From Accumulibacter sp. (lineage in GTDB: Bacteria; Pseudomonadota; Gammaproteobacteria; Burkholderiales; Rhodocyclaceae), in contig NZ_JAZKUG010000001.1 in assembly GCF_036625195.1 (NCBI RefSeq), positions 3,224,001 to 3,288,000 of the forward strand: 64,000 nucleotides of DNA, read 5' to 3'. The notes under the pieces are model-generated. The model was not told the origin of the DNA. It worked only from the letters and a program-made list of their open reading frames with translations, and ran no database searches. This document shows positions 41,301-44,409 of the stretch, piece after piece. Every line of letters starts with the position of its first letter. The stretch's first letter is position 1. The translations under genes and the position numbers were made by a program.

Positions 41301-44209
41301 GCCGACCACTCCAGATGATCGCCGCGGCTCAGCCAGAAGCTGGCGACGAGCTTGCCGTCGCTCTGCCGGCTGAGCACGCAGAGGTCGCTGCAGCCGTCGC
41401 CATCGAGATCGCCGGGCAGGTAGCGCGTGTCGGCCCGCCAGGCGCCGAGCTCGATCGTCTGGCTTGCCACGAGGCCGCTGCCGCTGGCCAGCCACAGCCT
41501 GCCGACCGCCGTGCCGTCTCCGCGGTGGCCGACCTCGAACGCGTCATCCTGGCCATCGCCGTTGACATCGGCGGCCAGCCAGCGGAGATCGCCGAGCCAG
41601 CCGTTCTCGCCGGCGAAGCCGAGGCCATCGGCTTGCCAGGCGCCGACCTCGGCTTGGCCGTCGGGCCGTTGCCAGGTGCCGATCAGGTCGGCCCGCGCGT
41701 CGCCGTCGTGGTCCTGCAGGCGCCAGTCGATGTCTTCGCCCGCGGCGCCGAGGATGCGCTCGCCCTGCTGCTCGTAAGCGAAGCCTTCGCCTTGCTGCAC
41801 CGCCCGCCAGGTGGTGGCGACGCTCTCGCCCTGCGCATTGCGCCAGATGTGGACGAGTTCGCTGTCGCCATCGCCGTCGAGGTCGGCGGCGCGGAAGCGT
41901 TGTGCCGGGCGGGAGGTTCCGAGCGGGCTGGTACCGCCCTCATCGAAGCTGAGGCCGTTGCTGCGCCAGAGGGTGGCGTTCAGATTCCCGTGGTCGTCCT
42001 GCCACAGGCGCAGCAGGTCGTCGCGCTCGTCGCCCGTGCTGTGCACGGCGAGGAGCGCGACATGCTGTTCCCAGATGCCGATGCCCTGCTCGACGAGCGT
42101 CCACGAACCGTCATCCCGGGCGCGCCAGGTCGTCAGCCAGGTGCTCTGCCCGGTCGACGGGGTGCCGGGCCAGGGGTTGCGCTGGACCACGGCGAAGTCG
42201 CCGCGGCGGTCGCCATCGAGGTCGAGCGACAAGCGCTCCGCCTGCAGCAGATCGAGACCGTACGCGGTGGTCTCGCCGTGGTGCGCGAAGCGCTGGCCAT
42301 CTCCCTGCCAGAGCGTCAGCGTGCTGGCGTTCTCGTCCGGCTGCCAGGCGAGCAGCAGGTCGGCGAGGCCATCGCCGGTGGCATCGAGCAGGCGATGCTC
42401 GCCACCGGGCGGGTAAGCACCGAGCGCACTGCGCGCCGAGAACGACAGGCGGTCGCCGATCGTCAGCCAGGTTTCGGCGACCGTCTCGCCATCGGCTGCC
42501 TGGCGGATCAGCGTCAGGTCGCTGCGGCCGTCGGCGTCGAGGTCGCCGCTCAGGTAGCGGGTTGCCGCGTGCCAGGGTCCGAGTTCGATCGCGGGCCCTT
42601 CGGCAAAGGCGGCGGCGGTGGCCAGCCACTGGCGGGCGACCGCCTGGCCGTCGGCGCGATGGCTGATCTGCAGCAGGTCGCGCCGGCCGTCGCCGTCGAA
42701 GTCGCCGTCGAACCAGGCGAGATCGCCCGGCCAGCCCTCCCTGGCGGCGAAAGCCTGGCCATCCGACAGCCAGAGCTCGACCTGCATCTCGCCGCTGGCG
42801 TCACGCGAACTGGCAAGCAGGTCTGCGCGGCCATCGCCGTCATGATCGTGCAGTCGCCAGTCGGCATCGCCGCTGCTGCGGCCGAGGGCGGTCTCGGCGA
42901 GGAGGCGGTATTCGCTGCCCTGGGCGGTGGCCACGGCGCGCCAGGCGGTGGCGATCGTCTGCCCGTCACCGCTCTGCCAGAGCTGGACGATGTCGCCGCG
43001 CAGGTCGCCGTCGACATCGCCGGCGAGAAAGCGCTGCGCCGGCCGCGGGCTGCCGAGTGGGCTGGTGCGCAGCGCCTTCAGTCCGCTGCCATCGTCCCGC
43101 CAGGACGTCACCTGCAGTTCGCCCTGATCGTCGTGCGTGATGTGCAGCAGGTCGTCGCGGCCAGCGCCGCTGCTGCTGGCGAGCAGCGCGACGTGCCTCG
43201 CCCACGGTCCGAGGGCGTCGCCGCTGACGCCGCCGCTGCCGGCGTCGCGGATGCTCAGCCAGGTGCTCGAGCCGCTGCTCGCGGCCTGCGCCGGATCGCG
43301 CTGCACGACGACCAGGTCGCTGCGGCGATCGCCATCGAGATCGACGCTCAGCGTCTCTGCGTCGGTCAGGCCTTGCCACCAGGTATCCTGCGAGAGCGAC
43401 AGGTGGAAAGCAGAGCCGTCTCCTCGCCAGATGCTGAAGCGGTTGCGGCCGTCGCTGCGGACTTCGAACACGGAGAGGTCGGCGAGGCCATCGCCATCAC
43501 TGTCGCCGAGCTTGTAGTGGGTATCGGCCGGGTAGGCGAGCAAGGCGCTCTCGCCGGCCGGTTGCAGGCCGCCGTCTCGCATCAGCCAGCTGTGCGCGAT
43601 CGCCAGGCTGCCGGCGGCCTGGCGGATCTCACCGAGGTCGCTGCGACCGTCGCCATCGATGTCGCCGACGAGGAAGCGGCTGTCGGCCAGCCAGGGGCCG
43701 AGCACCACCGCTTCGCCGCCGCTGAAACCACGGTCGGCGGCGACCCACGCCCGGGCGACGGCCATGCCGTCGGCGCGCCGGCTGATCTGCAGCAGGTCGG
43801 TGCGTCCGTCGGCGTCGAAGTCGGCGTCGAGCAGCAGGTCTGCGGCAGCGCCTCCGCTTGGCGCCGGGCCGCTTGCAGGGCCGGCCGCTGGCGAGGCGAT
43901 GACGACGCGGGCAGCGGCGGGCTGGCTTTCGCCGCTGGTGAACGGCGCGCTCGCCACGGCGGCGGCGAGCGGAACGGCCGCGACGGGCAGGTCGCCGGCA
44001 AGCAGCAGCCGCGGTTCGAGCGGCTCGCAATGCAGGCGCGACTCCGCTGTTGCCGGCGAGGGGCGCCCACTCGCGGCTGGCGGTCGGTCGTGGGCGGCCA
44101 CTTCGGCGACGCAGCTGCGCCAGGCTTGGCGGATGGCGTCGAGCAGTGGCCGGAGTGGCGGCCCCGGCCGGTGAAGCCCCGATTGCTGCGGTCTTGCAGA
44201 GCGGCGCAT
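14315..44209 (-). CDS. Giant LEPR-type multidomain surface adhesin (9,964 aa)
   Basis: A single uninterrupted frame of 9,964 residues. Near the N-terminus is the LEPRLLLAGDL motif (residues 64-74), the mark of LEPR-XLL giant proteins; no classical signal peptide is seen. Order of parts: FG-GAP-like Ca repeats (~124-1237), 15 CARDB repeats (~1284-3270), PPC-like (~3273-3380), TIG-like (~3383-3470), unassigned (~3470-4100), propeller-like (~4290-4540), He_PIG/Ig array (~4776-5755), RHS-like (~6126-6243), dockerin-like (~6345-6400), second propeller-like (~7236-7553), peptidoglycan-binding (~7850-7900), GH19-like (~8185-8393), zinc metalloprotease (~8647-8821), jelly-roll-like and cadherin-like repeats (~8860-9717), and an Ala/Pro-rich tail. 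A GGGGGAAG site precedes the ATG. Likely secreted and cell-surface; the export route is not in the window. Confidence 0.93.
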   Translation of the reverse strand: MRRSARPQQSGLHRPGPPLRPLLDAIRQAWRSCVAEVAAHDRPPAASGRPSPATAESRLHCEPLEPRLLLAGDLPVAAVPLAAAVASAPFTSGESQPAAARVVIASPAAGPASGPAPSGGAAADLLLDADFDADGRTDLLQISRRADGMAVARAWVAADRGFSGGEAVVLGPWLADSRFLVGDIDGDGRSDLGEIRQAAGSLAIAHSWLMRDGGLQPAGESALLAYPADTHYKLGDSDGDGLADLSVFEVRSDGRNRFSIWRGDGSAFHLSLSQDTWWQGLTDAETLSVDLDGDRRSDLVVVQRDPAQAASSGSSTWLSIRDAGSGGVSGDALGPWARHVALLASSSGAGRDDLLHITHDDQGELQVTSWRDDGSGLKALRTSPLGSPRPAQRFLAGDVDGDLRGDIVQLWQSGDGQTIATAWRAVATAQGSEYRLLAETALGRSSGDADWRLHDHDGDGRADLLASSRDASGEMQVELWLSDGQAFAAREGWPGDLAWFDGDFDGDGRRDLLQISHRADGQAVARQWLATAAAFAEGPAIELGPWHAATRYLSGDLDADGRSDLTLIRQAADGETVAETWLTIGDRLSFSARSALGAYPPGGEHRLLDATGDGLADLLLAWQPDENASTLTLWQGDGQRFAHHGETTAYGLDLLQAERLSLDLDGDRRGDFAVVQRNPWPGTPSTGQSTWLTTWRARDDGSWTLVEQGIGIWEQHVALLAVHSTGDERDDLLRLWQDDHGNLNATLWRSNGLSFDEGGTSPLGTSRPAQRFRAADLDGDGDSELVHIWRNAQGESVATTWRAVQQGEGFAYEQQGERILGAAGEDIDWRLQDHDGDARADLIGTWQRPDGQAEVGAWQADGLGFAGENGWLGDLRWLAADVNGDGQDDAFEVGHRGDGTAVGRLWLASGSGLVASQTIELGAWRADTRYLPGDLDGDGCSDLCVLSRQSDGKLVASFWLSRGDHLEWSADSVLDRYPAGSDHLLGDADGDGRADLLVHWQPDHGVTRFTLWPSDGNGLQRGISQDADWEDLAGSIRLPLEMNGDGRSDFVMLQLLPMADRLTSDYGAWLSTWSLRDDGSWQVAQQGIGIWAQQVALLAGDADGDDLQDLLRIWRDEQGELQLSTWRSQGGDFATADTIPLGAPRPAQRFLAADVDDDGRDDLLQIWRDSANQTVATAWHRDGAGGYWSTDSILGPWRDDAHHLPLRRAAGAAELLRSTVTAGGVATVEEWRYSNGFVLGSRDSQPSTAGNPPPLHFVQSAQQASDTPAATHFRQNLADGAGDADPLRPDLVLSDLAITPAANWVAASPLTVSWRTANQGQAAAAGTWRELLEVRNETTGETILRQEIVSGPGPGRSSLEVGESVRRSLTLPWPAGSAGHGAISFRILANPQRTIAEGNPQGNAEDNNEVVLRVANGPDLGIANLRAQPDPAAAGEELTISWEERNAGGVATASTWNDRLQIRNLDTGELLADLVLPFEPAPAGHDPLAAGASRQRSHTLRLPDGARGSGRIEVTIGIDADHNDQGTVFEANAGSDAEHNNRAQIVIDSLLSQQPDLLPLRLDVPATAWSGEPIRVDWQVLNQGNAATDRGEWSDRLLLSLDRLPSADDIVLAPAVAHSGILAAGAAYDARSTLQLPRDLAGEYFVLLLVNADGGVDEATARDRRRLENNLLVSPDRLRVELKPTPDLLPGDLVGPAALRPGDTATLRYTLRNVGAAASPAGWWDRIYLDHGAAGGLLELAAVRQDASLAAQQSVTRDVDITLPGWLADGDYRWLLRSDADGAVDERNDEGNNEAAAPLRVQRPDLHVASLQAPQLARSGDRIRVEWRVDNRGASASGDWLDRVELVQGTSRRVVATQPHLQGLAAGAGYSASAEFVLPLESSGDHQIVVTTDAEHRVDDRDRQDNRQAQATRVEQLPWADLAITALSAAQQLIGDPARFTVDWTIANQGTGPGIGSAWSEQVVLSADELVGNGDDRVVGEHRQQGLLAAGETANRSLDIVLPAGLSGRYRLFVVADARHEVFENFSEADNAARLPQPLDIMPRPYADLQVVAVGATGAAASGQPLRVEWEVANRGIGPTDSADWRDEIWLSRNADGSDRVASFGWAQHIGQLAAGESYRRSLELTLPEGIAGDHYLNVRSGGPFEFIFGDNNRGASPAIPVTLSNSADLVVEHIGLPQSAVEGDWIDVSWTVANQGVAAAAGGWRDSLRLLPAGGGAPIELGSFAFDRALAAGERYTRSEQLRLPTRSAGPYRLQVVSNAAADAQGRRLYEHGSAAGNNSALSAGLLDISSRQRPDLRLTRVEVAEHVPAGGTTAIRYTTGNFGSAATSGLWTDKAYLSLDAFLGSDDLLVGEITSPGALAAGEFHSATTARIDLPLRLRGDVFLIVVADANGQVDEHPNEANNVLAVPFTIDPLPFADLVTSEVVAPSQAVHGASIEVRYRVANLGSARTRGEADATESWTDSVWLARDQRRPGAFKGDILLGTFEHVGKLDPGDDYRRSVQVRLPEGLSSGQYYLSVWSDTHDLILEDTLASQINPEDPQQIDGNNHRARPIVILGATPPDLVLTEVVAPDTASAGGNYSYQYRVVNRGERFSGDWVDSVYLADNPDWSLAREVWQLGEHHAKRTLADGEGYTVSQSLLLAPSVSGRFLIVRSDSGNRIAEADELNNSRAHSSQVSSQAADLRVTEVRSEAAAFSGEETRVSWTVGNFGADVWAGTRSWVDAVYLSRDPVFDADRALLLGSFVHANGGGLGSGGSYDNSATVRLPAGSDGPHYLYVITDANTDGAPGNPQRVRSELSGGGDNGSARDQYFPLSVHEGGANDNNRGSAALTIRYREADLQVDGVSLAATRVAAGSPLTVSWQVSNRGSRETRTSSWFDGLYLSRDTSLDEGDFALLADGSGGGPAAQRISLGADGRATFLGPGESYSASATFELPDSLSGDFHLIVRADTAISSDGRQRSTIRDGLPGLTVGGDAAGVVREFRDEGNNQASTRLSITPGVPPDLQMAEVATPSHVLAGQSLVVDWRVANRGGDTPGSQASWNDLVYLSRDRFLDLNQDHYLGYRRHEHGLAAGDDYTARQSFAVPAHLAGAYYVFVVSDPARVWGSGDSGMLRESGNEDNNAGAAPQPILVETPPAADLKVGSVLLPARAEVGEEIRIEFSVFNDSTNPARGQWTDALYLSADSDWDVGDPLIGRIAHSGDLASGDAYTAALTAILPPVRDGNWRVIARTDLYNEVFEGNRSDAASGLALPPGEANNHGASGSTLRVTVPELQLGSPLATTLVAGRPALYRIAVAPGESLRVSLDAASEDGHNELYLRFADAPSAHQFDAAHGNPVAADQQAVVSTTRAGDYYVLVQARQAGAAQTVSLRADLLPLSVTGISPDHGGIGNDAQPWITIDISGSHFHPAALVRLSRPGVFDAEPERWQVLDSSHIRAIFDSRRLPSGLYDLSVINPDGQRVTEAQCYLVEPAVESEVTIAVGGPRSLDPGDGATYSVSLQSLGNVDTPYVRFSVGVPEMGYSPDLLAGLPLPHLVFSSSLAGLPDGPTADAAGNTLSFGPTPTLGLARSDIPWAQLDGVNNSDGHNLATGYAIDLAGGGFAGAAVRLQTYPGLREWLARDFDGLRARLYMLHPEWQAIGLLDGGVADLDRIAADLGRRFLSRVDGEHLTPLEALAMPFRFDLVASATALGRDEFIAEQQAHAQRLRAAILADPDAPTSLSVIAADAGQWQTAWLAALEAAGILRPVDEAAPIRTQPQMLSLNATLGAGILLSRGGDGYRTQADLVAFFAKVQEWYGDTARHIGDASARTAPVDYFETRQNLDGSVAVPVPQLADRDLFDLGATHETHFLDFSVFVGGRSELEYLRHVGVLDDDFRPVAAQALDFARYLPDAPEQPSGESSLLRVSGPQAMRGSDGRPHVAAGLALPYRIEFGNPVASPAGELRITSQIDASLDAASFRLGDLRIGDLALHLPADRASFQGDFDFSGSKGFILRVSGGIDSGSRVATWLLQAIDPATGEVVRDRSRGLLPAEVASAGVTPEGFVAYTVRAADSAASGSDIRTAARLLVDALPPIDSPMHAIRLDTEAPRTQLTVTQAGAGNAAGIASFDLRWQSTDELAGVRSVSLYVAEDGGRFRLWQRQLPAGTEQAVFVGDAGRHYEFIAVATDHAGNAEAAVLARTTLPDDGARQEIVAALGANETVASTAATPVAAEDRSYPANALFAAAARLLPGPLAGSLPSDLDSVLAPFALRSFAHGYAASAAGIGAQALVEMPDGTILASAGALRNEIHRYGADGLQTADRAGAPLFVLDAPVIDLQVDAFGRLWAMSGDQLLQLDPASGHVLQHLRAPGDQPLTHALAIDPDTGEIYVSSGTGILVYDPAASDSSQAWKSFSRQRVGDLAFAPDGRLWAVKRAGNEFASAAAHASSEIISFPMSGQQTGRGEVEYRLAGIIDSIAFAAPDSQLAGLLFASSQPGQQPAGGGGGAARQGSVWMIELASRRSLELAGGGSRGESIVAMRDGRILVAQTSSIDEIALQRVPTVSAVTVPDGALVPLPLNRIGVVFDQEMQLGEAGDPASVLHPDNYRLLALQSATAGETGQHPASVSWEPATRTAWLDVSGLAAGDYRLQIARRIESQAHTPLASDFESRFTALEDLSHSLRVDFSNTRANRATGELSYDVSLTNIGSDEIAGPLALLLDPGRHFGATVAGAVAGGGEQADLWLIDLGDALDDLGGRLVSGATIRGLTVSIVAASRFAADAGIAPIVKAHLGHGVYAAPRANRPPLLRLAAAPDGDDLPPARVGEAWSAAIEALDSDGTRLHWQLLEAPTGLSLQAATAASSAPAGASSVATLAWTPTAAAEADSTILIRVEDSRGGSALRRFQLPVNGGNHAPLLAVPDEIVIRAGEALVLPLRAADADGDHLTLLLDALPPGARFDSGNGLLHWTPGNDQAGIWRDIRVSASDGKLIASRSFSITVEQAHAAPQFDPQPAYFLHEGDPWTLRLAGSVPGFTAGATQPGGETLQLEYGAAWLPGGATLNPESGHLAWTPGYDQHGQYRIPLTLTAIWTMADGRSERTQANAELMLDVANANAAPVLPQTASLHVREGQPLRFSVLAFDPDNPDFQPALRQQPGAAAVGALGVAPTVGYRVGGLPAGARFDAETLEILWTPGYDQAGVYAIDVSATDDGDGTGIPLGSALTLSIAVANANRAPLIGDIAAASVDRGDSIDIRVTASDVDARLSGAPVHLDFAGLPRFARFIADGSSAPGEASGWLRFAPGEGDRGDYLITVSASDDGDGDPQQILASSRSFVLSARSAAEAPRIDGPRQVVAIAGQPFSLTLRARDLDQDALHWTAAGLPAGASLTPGLRYGEAVLQWMPAAGDGGAHDIELIVSDSGLPPPGGGYPLPQQPQPNVSRQALRIVVRDDNGAPQLAAVRVDAAAVADTGDTLRLRASEGVPLTIEIRASDADADPLHWQFEGLPRGMSVTTDADRVLLAWTPDLFAAEDGNGGTAGLWRLSLRASDGMADFTRDIEVQVDNRNQPPRITPLPLQLVGEGETLAFAVHAGDADGDAVRLALLHEPTTPAGVHFDPLSGLFSWQPGLDVVDNATAAERDFVFTFRADDGQATSSQSVRVRVLDANRRPQLVARNHAVVVGDTLRIPLVAGDPASPRGAGIVFSDPDGVAQTQALRLRFADLPAGATHDEQNHELRWTPGPGQLGDHLLTLAVADGQPGESGSSRQSFVVRVVASAAANAPELLVSTTPELTARPRQPVIGSARAVAWSGIADLAVERRSAAAEPWHSVAVDAAGRFRFTPEEPGVVELRVTATDHDGFSAQRIHTLPVLDPADSAAPRLAWSGALAGATGSAPPLRVAAPLALAADLAEAQLLDWQLLLAPAASDEWSTLARQESRATAIDQTLPLATLDPEVLANGVWQLRLVARDLAGRSSQIDAAALIDTPLKAPPAAVASDAVYQLGGHSLALARVLPAGPLPTADAVDGRAGAVNDFGNWQLPLLTPRLLSDQPATLPSGAIAAWRDGARVWVSMPRDLADAGAGELALRFSLAAVGERLGSDAAAPLVWHPAFSGDRGWQLEAQASIDGSRPDSLIRLGDSLYDQVSGLPWVPQRYTLVSPGGDRYQFDAGGRLQQVLFADGAQWLVSDAGVAAVAADGSPAGRLELLRDSDGRIVRSSGFVAGEAEPAGTAYLYDASGNLRLVRTIGSGAGTAYVHDATGALLRTAPTADLGTPASWNGAANEWQGEIGGGATLAFTIRDSEIASVARAPGGSAALLIAVDSTTADAGATIEFVGGQVLGSREDGTTRTTLLQVSESGVKLLRLAGSGAARVSLRVAGDLDVDGRIDAADALLWEAAQRAGGKAGDVDGDGRSDAVDRQIVFANSGFSANRAPAIVGQPPLRTHSELSMIVALHDMARDAEGDMVFWRVVQATNGQARLAADGESLVFTPQAGFAGQATVRLQADDGYNAGQAVDLAIDVSGARLQQIHLAPLDRLLTGQTQAIRATLDFADEAGVALHDPAYLSVQAVDLAGLGDSGGSLIVVDDRRDQFRATRVGPALLAVSRIDSSGLAVQAVAALNVLAASTLTGAGEDDGTAGDALPAVDPEVYPRTLSLAPGATRQLRVQRLDPATGERVDIGSASQVAFAGSPEVVEIDRDPWTQEPLRDPATGDVLLDPATGDILFDPDSGDILVSVIPAIAEVRNGTRYFSSDETIASVAPDGLISAHREGRVTLSVVHLANEVDASGAITARAIGQTDIALLVQMPQAIDDDPATPIPAASIIRAAQGGIVQAASGELLLVGAGAVGEDTPVSIRRIDLAHLAAESGLAAPAPGLLQTLAAFRLDLGERPTTTPVQLAIPLQDTAGVREGEEVLFLRRGLAPGSDGRLQDVWWILDNGFVASDPAAGLVARTASPPYSGISGSGDFICVRTTFDRQSGALALRGFGADALALRANDLVLGLAAELGNGNLSGFAAAGDLIGALAAAGEVYAIRRTQGGVYQTVPVHKDPATGVLILPGDSGSGSLPNPGDSETAPRVLRAAMLASGRLELTLDRLQSPAASTAAPATALRIWMTPAAPQIDSAGSASLGPWRDDQGGQRDRLLVWQRLVDLQPLPGDASGLTLELDLPQGIAGGLHVISIQRMLQTLDANDPGRTRWVADGEAASLTLTPPTDFNLVAGEDLIRVFRGELQIGEIAYPDSGGAAAPASGSKTDAIAFSLDNRLAFVAHGRGQIHVLDTATMTLADTLHIGSANISSLAVSGQWLYIAEGGAHDPAGGHRLLRANIDPADSRFLALQQIQLPPSVSGADAPYGYVDLAINHGLHSYLAVTASQQGLGIGGARAAAGGQIFVVDLDVARESAGRLDATVSGACTSVSVPDGQGKAPQFVTAAGIRDDTMRFLLSDAQDENAGLATVSVALGADGRLQGAPTFRRLPLLGSSAGHDRTEGEYQLNIQRAQSPVLVETSDGSEYALVADYFFDFLDPLYRAGDAAGGARQLGGKVGIIRDPFGPQPEYLGATSPLAGANISRLAVGDDGGTLWADLRYWPTLDSSPPPAGLLKWDLGQLIAAAERNSLAAQASARPLPIDRELVGGAVQQVVTPLRHELGDGSRLTSGWVFGMAASPLRRPDSIRFTDPVDELHFLKTIEADRDLKVPSFNYGDIARVDLFRLIRSQYASTLAQVPDADLNINWSNIEVSGAATLLRDGKGHLLTAEREDGMQSVEAASRRSYQGLQTVGSDAGKKTLSSSGVIFLAPVVDLGRLRRGEALKPGEITIHLAGFDRSRPDERLSLKLQVVDYVRAADTSFFGDRPLNNPGYHEFALDGSVGGDPRSDNRLLDVARVEQRLKYLGYGLSAIPKSGEIQVDGTLDAAELTTLRQFEQIVQNSADYQDSTSETVKDRKGKSTTVVKPLPPITLSAASATWLSAYNAPHWMQYRFGNGSPLPGWSDRTDPKKPVEAMGTSWVHDLMVASQGANRSSDGKARQALWFAGTNLLGNRLQLGINTAYISLDNQKGIYGDEWLLGLSSTNSVDLRNLTASSDSTATPQQKLKYLLEEMARLRQQPGNGTWDAQRAQQLAELLQYVNRVQPNGNSPNNQVDALKDFLAVYTATQNDTVASNGSLEEQLAAIKSGASDDARRAIQGALFGGGTQSSGLIATDKLLLGGVGDKGSGFGSQLSAASLAAIMGSTADGVRDWVEPLNSALARFDINTAKRVSAFLVNARFEAFFDSDLVENRSDQSAELAYGNRYGNDAPGDGARYKGRGIMQITFKWGYEVLAEGGYRGWTHKLTPPVEPKANKVPGLNEILGTNHDFVQSPGDMVANKSIAALSGAWYWRYGAQPIDGDLNKMIDRSAHVDQKNFADATKGIKGHGDSLEHRANREARLASWKAVNAETIRNQNALGNLKHVLVDLGFSPENRRDYNTKLGVVLSSRPPLAIERVRHLADPSSNSLTFESLPTELPPLDPILDQGERKMLPADHAFLDVHQLRAPAFLAANAERTQQAAERVPRFGICVISPTHEQIKKLGSGQSISIVIDPRMDAEDHFAPKDNKWTGFEAQFIDENRLAKVSVLEMPKHGRLVAYQGELGTDFAPGTSVEYIPNSGFTGKDKLTVLVTSQSGLSILFSYHIHVTPAAGRFDLYDDSAYKKYCPRGLLIWRIAESPSPDPIVGAFSVEPAGTWIAIDEDLAGAVSFANLPDFALGHTIGTGSAAEITLDTDAAGHGWFVDTTPLLNEEFLPTSNPGEWVARPGSAADGRIDLLTVLLHEQGHALGLEHSTDAHHFMAATLSPGIRRTISAADQLALLQLAGYLPPPDSSSEAYSAFSWGLPLPFTRVTGLAHDARPGLATASEPAANRPQLHIAANPRLENPSFTDGSGWSTAGDVRFSDGAATLLETPDSHTRLNQVFVLGSDDHFLSFTLADLAIGGQLRGPDDAFELALIDANSGLALLRAGGLTRSDAALNRQADGSETRASEISVTANADGSWRYLVDLRGIATGSVLNLAFDLIGFASTAGDGPEARNSRVTIRELHLGAAPQGTRAQDDAATTPEDTPLRIDVLANDSGVAGAGAVELVAAPTNGTVVANADGSLLYQPAPDWHGDDRFSYRLAGASGTSAQAEVRLTVTPVNDPPRLHPLAASLPEDGTIVFDLLAMASDADGDPLTLTVGTPRHGSLTPTDDGRYAYRPAADWHGDDSFTIGASDGVAAVDGLVRLTVTAVNDAPLARDHVSELDEDGWLALDLPALGFDADGDPLTLAFTSQPAHGTLSRDAQGRLVYTPVADWGGHERFTYTLSDGTGESLPATVRLAVTPLADAPAVFVGGLAGGQRELFRTGWESVANPDAAATRLRQDELEGWRRVALAGDGDALRIWSTGDRLGDPAGSNAPLRAAAGNGSNWLELGGRSGDGGQVLAIERTIETIAGARYTLALDLAGHPARAADQPRLAVSVDGREIGGVTAFSAGESLAWETYRFDFVGSGSRQLIRIASAAPRLAGEAPGTMIDDIVVGESLPVASGRAGTAIGLPALRVALADGDGSESLRVTLAGIPAGATLSDGERSFSATASSGTVDLDGWNLARLSLRPPDDFAGTLRFDLVATATEQANRSETGSRTSIAMDVQPANVAPVASDASFAVAPGGRVRIDLRALVGDGDGDGLSLRVTDAAHGELIDHGDGTWTYLAGSRFAGSDSFRYTVSDGRAAASATIHLTPLPVADALPPPALANGSSEPQPPEPGHLVARAQETTAKPPLSVAATTASTAAANDALGQQPPLAAAAPAAPASPASPRVAALSGATDERHPGNGLPQLEAVAGVRMAAAWAQPASAAPHAGTPFPPAPGPIRRESVPEPDPAAAGRASEAALHAGMQQTARPLPLDAFLRETAVLDGSPTGRPASQPADGPEPDAAPRIDWRGTQPACFQVPRTARPAWLPAFLGSPPIAARLPDTLHGLTIRIAARDR
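15060..17610 (-). other. Jelly-roll-like and cadherin-like repeats at the end of the giant protein
   Basis: A binding-type sandwich (~17075-17610) is followed by three cadherin-like units (~16250-17060) with TPEDTPLRIDVLANDSG, PEDGTIVFDLLAMASDADGDPLTL and DEDGWLALDLPALGFDADGDPLTL, each closing with DWHGDDxFxYxxSDG-type strands. A DUF642-like sandwich (~15650-16230) and a fourth cadherin-like unit (~15060-15330) follow. The rest (14315-15060) is an Ala/Pro/Arg-rich low-complexity tail without a recognised secretion signal. Confidence 0.75.
17745..18270 (-). other. Zinc metalloprotease module (matrixin-like) in the giant protein
   Basis: The metzincin motif HEQGHALGLEH occupies residues 8775-8785, giving three zinc-binding His and the catalytic Glu. 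It is followed by HHFMAATLSPGIRR with the Met-turn and by ISAADQLALLQL. Upstream AIDEDLAGAVSFANLPDFALG fits the preceding beta strands. This is an intact extracellular protease signature. Confidence 0.85.
19030..19655 (-). other. GH19/endolysin-like module in the giant protein
   Basis: Residues ~8185-8393 show the GH19 chitinase/lysozyme-like hallmark: a helical lead (VSAFLVNARFEAFFDSDLVEN, whose Glu could be the catalytic acid), then YGNRYGNDAPGDGARYKGRGIMQIT, matching the family's GDGxxYxGRGxxQxT box, and later GAWYWRYG. The domain would cleave chitin or peptidoglycan. Base composition is less GC-rich here than in the rest of the gene. Confidence 0.7.
20510..20665 (-). other. Peptidoglycan-binding-like domain in the giant protein
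   Basis: The segment VARVEQRLKYLGYGL ... VDGTLDAAELTTLRQFEQIV matches the three-helix PG_binding_1 fold (repeat of LxxLGY and DGxxGxxTxxAVxxFQ). It lies ~330 residues before the GH19-like module, as in phage endolysins and chitinases. Confidence 0.65.
25011..25175 (-). other. Dockerin-like calcium-binding segment in the giant protein
   Basis: Two EF-hand-type loops, DLDVDGRIDAADALL and DVDGDGRSDAVDRQI, lie 25 residues apart, the pattern of type I dockerins. Dockerins attach proteins to cohesins; no cohesin is seen here. An isolated dockerin in the middle of an adhesin is unusual, and it may serve as a calcium-stabilised linker. Confidence 0.7.
26945..29885 (-). other. He_PIG/Ig-like array in the giant protein
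   Basis: About eight ~110-130-residue units with the putative-Ig signature: NxAPxL, then GDxLxLxAxDADGDxLxxxLxxLPxGAxFD, then LxWTPGxDQAGxYxIxVxAxD. Clear examples begin NHAPLLAVPDEIVIRAGEALVLPL and NRAPLIGDIAAASVDRGDSIDI. These repeats occur in bacterial adhesins and carbohydrate-binding exoproteins. Confidence 0.8.
33800..34390 (-). other. PPC-like and TIG-like domains in the giant protein
   Basis: A pre-peptidase C-terminal-like sandwich (LVAGRPALYRIAVAPGESLRVSLDA ... STTRAGDYYVLVQAR) is followed by an IPT/TIG-like domain (VTGISPDHGGIGNDAQPWITI ... LPSGLYDLSVINPDGQ). Both are beta sandwiches common in secreted proteins. Confidence 0.65.
34395..40360 (-). other. Array of 15 CARDB repeats in the giant protein
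   Basis: Fifteen ~120-140-residue units, each opening with a hydrophobic residue or Pro before ADL/PDL (RPDLVLSDLAI, GPDLGIANLRA, QPDLLPLRLDV, ... AADLKVGSVLL), followed by VxWxVxNxG and a closing DxxNxVxExNExNN segment. This is the CARDB adhesion-associated fold. Units differ enough (well under 50% by eye) to keep the array stable. It probably acts as a long stalk. Confidence 0.85.
40500..43840 (-). other. FG-GAP/VCBS-like calcium-repeat region of the giant protein
   Basis: About 20 repeats with the DxDxDGxxDL calcium signature (for example DFDADGRTDLL, DIDGDGRSDLG, DLDGDRRSDLV, DVDGDLRGDIV). They come in three larger units of ~370 residues, each closing with a segment like LLRIW.DDxGEL and SPLGxxRPAQRF. 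Such repeats form integrin-alpha-like beta propellers and bind calcium. The three-fold super-repeat indicates duplication of whole propellers. Confidence 0.85.
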
Positions 44210-44409
44210 GGCGACTTCCCCCTGATCGCAACGCTTCCTGCCAGCGGTTCGCAGCCACCTTGCGTGCCGCTGCGGCGCTCCCTTCGCCGGTGGCCCCCGC
44301 CGCCGCTTCCGTCGATGCGGCGCCAGTTGGCGAAGAGGGCGAAGAGCGAAGGGCGGGGCGCTGTTGCGAACGGCGCAGGCTGGCTGTTTCCTGCTATGCT
44401 GTCGGCGGC

